Assembly: GCF_046244365.1 (NCBI RefSeq)
Contig: NZ_CP176395.1
Location: 5,208,001 to 5,272,000 of the forward strand
Length of the DNA: 64,000 nt
Reading direction: 5' to 3'
Source: Paenibacillus_V sp046244365
GTDB taxonomy: Bacteria > Bacillota > Bacilli > Paenibacillales > NBRC-103111
Shown: positions 59,807 through 64,000 of the stretch, one piece after another
Layout: the number at the start of each line of letters is the position of its first letter
Position numbering within the stretch: position 1 is the first letter of the stretch
Made by a program: the position numbers and the translations under genes
The notes under the pieces: model-generated
Told to the model about the DNA's origin: nothing
Database searches by the model: none
The model's input: the letters and a program-made list of their open reading frames with translations, nothing else

Positions 59807-60638
59807 AGTCGGCGCTCTCCTCGCTTGTCATGGCCATATGCTGCAGAGCCGCTTTAATCTCTTTCAATTGCGTATCGATTCTTGCATCTACGCTGCCGAA
59901 AGAAGTACGGATGACACAGCCGTGATCGGCAACGGTGGCATCGGGCAAAATTTGCAGCTCCGCCTGAGAGTCGACCGATAATTGAAGCTCGTCTCTAGCA
60001 TCTTGGATATAAGCAAATTGCTTCGGTGAAACGCATAACGTGACGACGCCTTTATCGCGTCTGCGGGAAAGTACCGCTTGCGTCATCTCGATGATCCACT
60101 CCGGATTCACCGTGAGCTGACGTCCGATAATTTTTTCTGCAATGGCGCTGCTTAATTCGATAAGAAATGGCTCCGCCTCTTGAATGATCCGGGTCTTCAG
60201 CAAATAGGACTGTTCAAGAACGGAACGCGCTTCGTTTAGTTGATCCGCATAATGCTGCTGAACGGAGACTTCCGCTTCCGAGCTGCCCTGTTGAAATCCT
60301 TCATGATAGCCGGATTGCCTTGCCTCTTCAACCGCTTGCTCATCCTGCTGCCGCCTGTCATGCCACCAGGAGTCGATTTCGCGTAGCGCTTGTTCCTTGA
60401 GCGATTCGATTTCGAGCTGCGATTGGATCAGCTGCTGCTCGGCAAACTGCTCGGCATCTCGTAAGATCTGCTCCTTCGAGGCTAAGATCTGTTCCATCTC
60501 CTGAATCCTTTCATCGAGCAGAGACGGATTTTCCGCATAAGGAGATACGGCTTGGTTTCGAACCATCGGCGTTGCGACTTCAATCGTTATCGAGTCCGTT
60601 ACGGTTACGTAGTGATGAGATTTAATGACCTTAGACAA
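59799..60638 (-). CDS. fliH: Flagellar assembly protein FliH
   Basis: Negative regulator and peripheral stalk of FliI, linking it to the C ring. 279 aa. Long Gln/Glu-rich coiled coil (about 45-140, with GYHEGFQQGSSEAE, a G-x3-G motif) and a V-ATPase-E-like C-terminal domain (EPFLIELSSAIAEKIIGRQL and VVTLCVSPKQFAYIQDARDE). Start TTG at 60638 (MSKVIKSHHYVTV) overlaps the fliG end by eight bases; a reading from 60683 would lie fully within fliG. Confidence 0.92.
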   Translation of the reverse strand: MSKVIKSHHYVTVTDSITIEVATPMVRNQAVSPYAENPSLLDERIQEMEQILASKEQILRDAEQFAEQQLIQSQLEIESLKEQALREIDSWWHDRRQQDEQAVEEARQSGYHEGFQQGSSEAEVSVQQHYADQLNEARSVLEQSYLLKTRIIQEAEPFLIELSSAIAEKIIGRQLTVNPEWIIEMTQAVLSRRRDKGVVTLCVSPKQFAYIQDARDELQLSVDSQAELQILPDATVADHGCVIRTSFGSVDARIDTQLKEIKAALQHMAMTSEESADYE

Positions 60639-61647
60639 CGATATCGTCTCCTCCGCCGCGTGCGATAATGATTTCTCCCGCATCTTCTAGACGACGAATC
60701 GTCGAAACGATTCTGGTTTGCGCCTCTTCGACATCGCGAAGTCGAACAGGGCCCATGTATTCCATTTCTTCCCGGAACGTTTCCGACATCCGCTTGGACA
60801 TATTCCGAAAAATCGCTTCGCGCACTTCCTCGCTCGCCACTTTAAGCGCGAGCTGCAGATCGGCATTCTCGATGTCGCGGATAATCCGTTGAATCGAACG
60901 ATTGTCGATATTGACAATGTCTTCGAAGACGAACATCCGTTTTTTGATTTCTTCCGCCAGCTCCGGATCTTGGATTTCAAGCGCATCCAGGATCGTACGC
61001 TCCGTACCGCGGTCGACGCCGTTCAGAATATGAACGATCGCCTCGATTCCTCCGGCTGAAGTGTAGTCCTGGGTAACCGTAGCAGACAGCTTCTGCTCGA
61101 GTACGCGTTCCACTTGACTAACGACATCCGGCGAAGTGCTGTCCATGAGTGCGATACGTTTGGCCACCTCGGCCTGCTTCTCTTGAGGCAAGGAAGATAA
61201 AATAATCGACGCTTGATCGGATTGCAGATAAGAGAGAACGAGCGCAATCGTCTGCGTGTTTTCGTTCTGAATAAAATTCAGTATTTGCGCCGGATCCGCT
61301 TTGCGCGCAAAATCGAAAGGCCGTACTTGCAGCGTTGCGGTCAGGCGATTGATGATGTCGATCGCTTTCTGATGGCCGAGCGCCTTCTCCAATATATCCT
61401 TGGCATAGGCAATCCCCCCTTGGGAGATATATTCCTGCGCCATGCAAATTTGATGGAACTCGGATAAAATGGACTCTTTCTCGGTTGCGTCCACTTTCCG
61501 CACATTGGCTATTTCCAGTGTCAGTTGTTCGATCTCTTCGTCCCGCAAATGTTTAAATATTTGCGCCGACACTTCCGGACCTAAACTGATCAATAGAATA
61601 GCCGCTTTTTGCCGTCCGCTTAACCCCTGTTGAACTCCCTTAGCCAA
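60631..61647 (-). CDS. fliG: Motor switch protein FliG
   Basis: C-ring protein contacting MotA; torque generation. 338 aa. GLSGRQKAAILLISLGPEVS at the start; FNFIQ-like IQNENTQTIALVLSYLQ; the ARM-M and C-terminal domains with the charged torque helix region DLQLALKVASEEVREAIFRN and MSKRMSETFREEMEYMGPVR. TTG start at 61647, seven bases after GAGGTG. Confidence 0.97.
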   Translation of the reverse strand: MAKGVQQGLSGRQKAAILLISLGPEVSAQIFKHLRDEEIEQLTLEIANVRKVDATEKESILSEFHQICMAQEYISQGGIAYAKDILEKALGHQKAIDIINRLTATLQVRPFDFARKADPAQILNFIQNENTQTIALVLSYLQSDQASIILSSLPQEKQAEVAKRIALMDSTSPDVVSQVERVLEQKLSATVTQDYTSAGGIEAIVHILNGVDRGTERTILDALEIQDPELAEEIKKRMFVFEDIVNIDNRSIQRIIRDIENADLQLALKVASEEVREAIFRNMSKRMSETFREEMEYMGPVRLRDVEEAQTRIVSTIRRLEDAGEIIIARGGGDDIVV

Positions 61648-61659
61648 CCAATCACACCT

Positions 61660-63243
61660 CTATTCATCAACCAGCCATGTCCGCAGCAGGTTAACAAACT
61701 CTTCCGGCTTTTTCTTAGCCAGCGATTCCAGCTGCTTGCGAACCTGACTTTCATTAGATACGTTCTCGATATCGATTGTAGGGTATTCCAACTTAGCTGG
61801 AATGTCGGCATCCGCCAGCATAGCCTCGGCCGCTTTCCTCTTCCTTCGCGAAACCATATAACCGCCAGCCGCCGCTAGTGCAAGTGCGATAGCGCCGATT
61901 CCCCCGTACAACCACCAATTCGTCGCCTTGGCATCCGTTCCTCCGACAGGAGAAGCGAAGTTATGCTCGAACACCGTTACGCGCGTCGTAAAGTCCTCTT
62001 CGGTGTAACGCTTGTCGCTGTTAGCCAGCGAAGCTTTCACGATATTGACGAGAATGCGCTGAACCGCATCTTTCGTTTGCTGCGTAAGCGAGTTAGGATC
62101 GTTTCGGTCCGGAGGTTCGATGCCGACACTAATCGACAAGTCCGACAAAACGAACGGGCTGGACTGCACCTCCGTTTTGATCCGGTTCACCTCATAATTG
62201 ACCGTCTTCTGCATTTCTTCGGAGTTCGCTTTCCCCGAGCCTGCGCTAGCCGGATAATTCGGAACGTCCGTCGTACCGGTACCCGGAATGCCACCTTGGG
62301 CGTTTCCGTCGCTCGAATACGACTTTTGAATTTCCTGGACGCTGATCTCGATCCCTTTCGTATCGACGACCGGTTCGACGTTGCTTCTCTGCGTCGTCTT
62401 TTTGTCGAAATTAATGCTAGCGACCGCCATCGGCACGACTTTGCCGGCGCCAAGCACGGGACCCAGCAAACTCATGACGCTCTTTTGGACGTCCTGTTCA
62501 AGCTGTTTTTTGATTTGAAATTGCTGAAGCGCAATATCGCCCGATTCCATGCCTGTTGAGCTTGCTTTCGAGTACGGCAATAAATCGCCGTATTGATTCG
62601 TAATCGTAATATTTTCCGGCGGCAAGCTTTTGACACCCTTCGACACCAAACTGTACATCGTGTCGATTTGCTTTTGATCCAACTCAAAGCCCGGCTTCAT
62701 ATTGACTACGACGGCTGCCGAAGAAAGCTCTTTTTCGCCCGATCTTACGAACACCGATTTCTCTGGCAGTGTAATCAGCACCTTCGAACCGCTGACTGCC
62801 GCATTCGCATTAATGAGCTGCTGAAGCTCTCCCTGGATCGCGTCCAGGTGTTTGACTTCGAATTCCCGGTCGCTCATACCGAAGGGCTTGTCCTCCCGGA
62901 AAGCTCCATAACCTAACGAACCGTTGCGCATCAAGCCTTGCGAGGCAACGTCGACCGTCAATTCCGCCGCTTTGTTCGCGGGAACTTCAATACTTTTTCC
63001 ATCCGGACTCAAATGATAAGGCACCTTCGAATTATCTAGATATTGCTTGATTGCAGATGCGTCGGTCGGCTGCAAGTCACGAAAAGCCACAACGTATTCC
63101 GTTCTCGAAAGCGAGTATGTAACAATTCCGATCGTAAAAATTATGAGTACCAGTGTAGTCGCCAACGTAATCTTTTGAGTCTTGGTAAATTTATTCCAAT
63201 ATTGCTTCGTCCGATTCCAATATTGGAGCATCGTTTCGTTCAC
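61660..63243 (-). CDS. fliF: Flagellar MS-ring protein FliF
   Basis: Forms the MS ring in the membrane, the base for rotor assembly. 527 aa. Two membrane helices (about 25-45 and 445-463) bracket the periplasm-side ring-building domains; EYVVAFRDLQPTDASAIKQY, then PFGMSDREFEVKHLDAIQGE and ITLPEKSVFVRSGEKELSSA. The FliG-binding C-terminus ends KKPEEFVNLLRTWLVDE. Start GTG 63243 after GAGGTGAAACA. Confidence 0.97.
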   Translation of the reverse strand: MNETMLQYWNRTKQYWNKFTKTQKITLATTLVLIIFTIGIVTYSLSRTEYVVAFRDLQPTDASAIKQYLDNSKVPYHLSPDGKSIEVPANKAAELTVDVASQGLMRNGSLGYGAFREDKPFGMSDREFEVKHLDAIQGELQQLINANAAVSGSKVLITLPEKSVFVRSGEKELSSAAVVVNMKPGFELDQKQIDTMYSLVSKGVKSLPPENITITNQYGDLLPYSKASSTGMESGDIALQQFQIKKQLEQDVQKSVMSLLGPVLGAGKVVPMAVASINFDKKTTQRSNVEPVVDTKGIEISVQEIQKSYSSDGNAQGGIPGTGTTDVPNYPASAGSGKANSEEMQKTVNYEVNRIKTEVQSSPFVLSDLSISVGIEPPDRNDPNSLTQQTKDAVQRILVNIVKASLANSDKRYTEEDFTTRVTVFEHNFASPVGGTDAKATNWWLYGGIGAIALALAAAGGYMVSRRKRKAAEAMLADADIPAKLEYPTIDIENVSNESQVRKQLESLAKKKPEEFVNLLRTWLVDE

Positions 63244-63302
63244 TGTTTCACCTCATCCAAGTGCGATAGCGTAAAAGACGCAGGCTAAAAGCGCGGAAGC
63301 TC

Positions 63303-63608
63303 TTATATTTGCATTCTCATGACGTCTTGATAAGCTTCAATCACTTTATTGCGCACTTGTACGGTAAATTGCAGCCCAAGCGAGGCTTTCTCGGAGGCGA
63401 TAGTCAACGAGTGAACGTCTGAGAGCTCTCCCGTAATAAATTTTTCGTTCAGCGTTTCCACAGCAGTCTGCTGATTGGAAAGCTTGGTCAAGGCATCGTT
63501 AAGATAGCTGCCGAATTGACCCGCCATCTCGGTGGCGCCTTCGCCAGCTTTTATTTTCGGTTGCACGGCATTGACTGCAGTCTGCAAACCGTTTATTGCT
63601 TGAATCAT
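63303..63608 (-). CDS. fliE: Hook-basal body protein FliE
   Basis: Links the MS ring to the rod and is the first export substrate. 101 aa. FGSYLNDALTKLSNQQTAVE and LQFTVQVRNKVIEAYQDVMR with MQI at the end are typical. ATG 63608 follows GGAGGGATTATTA; an in-frame start at 63623 is upstream of that site. Confidence 0.95.
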   Translation of the reverse strand: MIQAINGLQTAVNAVQPKIKAGEGATEMAGQFGSYLNDALTKLSNQQTAVETLNEKFITGELSDVHSLTIASEKASLGLQFTVQVRNKVIEAYQDVMRMQI

Positions 63609-63638
63609 TAATAATCCCTCCAATTATCCGTAAAATGG

Positions 63639-64000
63639 TTATCTTCCGATTTCGAGCGCCTTCGTGACCATAGATTTCGATGCGTTCAATGCCGTGACGT
63701 TCGCTTCATAGGAACGGGTGGCGGATATCATATCGACCATCTCTTTCAAAATGTCGACATTCGGCATATCCACGTAACCGTTAACGTCAGCGTCGGGATG
63801 AGTCGGATTGTATACGCGCTTAAAAGGAGACTGGTCATTCGTAATTTTCGTTACCTTCACCCCTTCTCCGGTCGCCTTCCCCATTGCGGATGAAAGCATT
63901 TGTCCGAATGGCGTTTGGGATTGCGGTTCCATCGTCACTACTTTACGCGTGTACGGAACCCATTTGCCGTTGACCATTTGCGTACGGGTCGTATCCGCAT
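63639..64000 (-). CDS. flgC: Flagellar rod protein FlgC, 5' end outside window
   Basis: Proximal rod protein. About 120 C-terminal residues are visible, beginning ADTTRTQMVNGKWVPYTRKV and continuing through HPDADVNGYVDMPNVDIL with the conserved EMVDMISATRSYEANVTALN and KSMVTKALEIGR end. The reading frame is open to the window edge, so the Met codon near 63977 is internal. flgB is expected just beyond 64000. Confidence 0.95.
   Translation of the reverse strand, partial: ADTTRTQMVNGKWVPYTRKVVTMEPQSQTPFGQMLSSAMGKATGEGVKVTKITNDQSPFKRVYNPTHPDADVNGYVDMPNVDILKEMVDMISATRSYEANVTALNASKSMVTKALEIGR

Noticed and set aside
1..64000. tRNA/rRNA genes, CRISPR arrays, transposases, prophage, toxin-antitoxin or defence genes
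   Set aside because: None found: gaps are short, and every sizeable gene fits a core function or a motility-linked unknown.

Overview
This is a 64 kb stretch of Firmicutes core chromosome. Gene content and order, long GGAGG-type ribosome binding sites, endospore genes (dipicolinate synthase) and a type 3 ProRS point to Paenibacillus or a close relative (Paenibacillaceae). The genus is inferred from layout, not from a database search. Every gene I accept lies on the minus strand, so transcription runs from base 64000 towards base 1. The order closely follows the fla/che - sigD - rpsB - polC - nusA/infB - pnp - spoVF region of Bacillus subtilis.

In the direction of transcription: (1) 64000-34586 is the fla/che operon: flgC (cut by the window end), fliE, fliF-fliG-fliH-fliI-fliJ, a MotE/YlxF-like protein, fliK, flgD, a TIGR02530-type protein, the hook gene, swrD/flbD, fliL, fliM, fliY, cheY, fliO/Z, fliP, fliQ, fliR, flhB, flhA, flhF, flhG, cheB, cheA, cheW, cheC, cheD, a small membrane protein, sigD, a FapA/DUF342 protein and an unknown small protein. 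(2) 34547-33437 holds a SwrB-like membrane coiled-coil protein and a small secreted protein with only the LysM-like part of MltG. (3) 33300-24257 holds rpsB, tsf, pyrH-frr, uppS, cdsA, dxr, rseP and proS, with terminator-like hairpins after rpsB, tsf, frr, dxr and proS. (4) polC (24120-19792) is followed by a kinase-fold protein of unknown substrate. (5) 18801-9675 is the rimP-nusA-ylxR-ylxQ-infB-rbfA-DHH phosphoesterase-truB-ribF translation/RNA operon, preceded by a promoter and a leader hairpin. (6) 9627-1 holds rpsO, pnp, ylxY, mlpA, dut, dpaA-dpaB behind a sigma-K-type promoter, asd and the start of dapG.

The genes form three working sets. One builds, exports and steers the flagellum: basal body, export gate and ATPase, switch, hook, the Che phosphorelay and its CheC/CheD/FliY adaptation branch, and sigma-D for late genes. 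The second is housekeeping: ribosome assembly, initiation, elongation and recycling, replication, isoprenoid and phospholipid precursors, and RNA turnover. The third makes aspartate-derived diaminopimelate and the spore's dipicolinate.

I find no tRNA, rRNA, CRISPR array, transposase, prophage or defence island. The least explained items are a palindromic intergenic repeat (CCCC(A/G)CAAAG ... TTCCG(a/g)GTACTTT..GGGG, four copies), a Tyr/Gly/Gln/Arg tandem-repeat domain inside IF-2, the uncharacterised genes between cheD and rpsB, a perfect stem-loop between the hook gene and swrD, and the rimP leader hairpin. I did not find a clear new multi-gene system.
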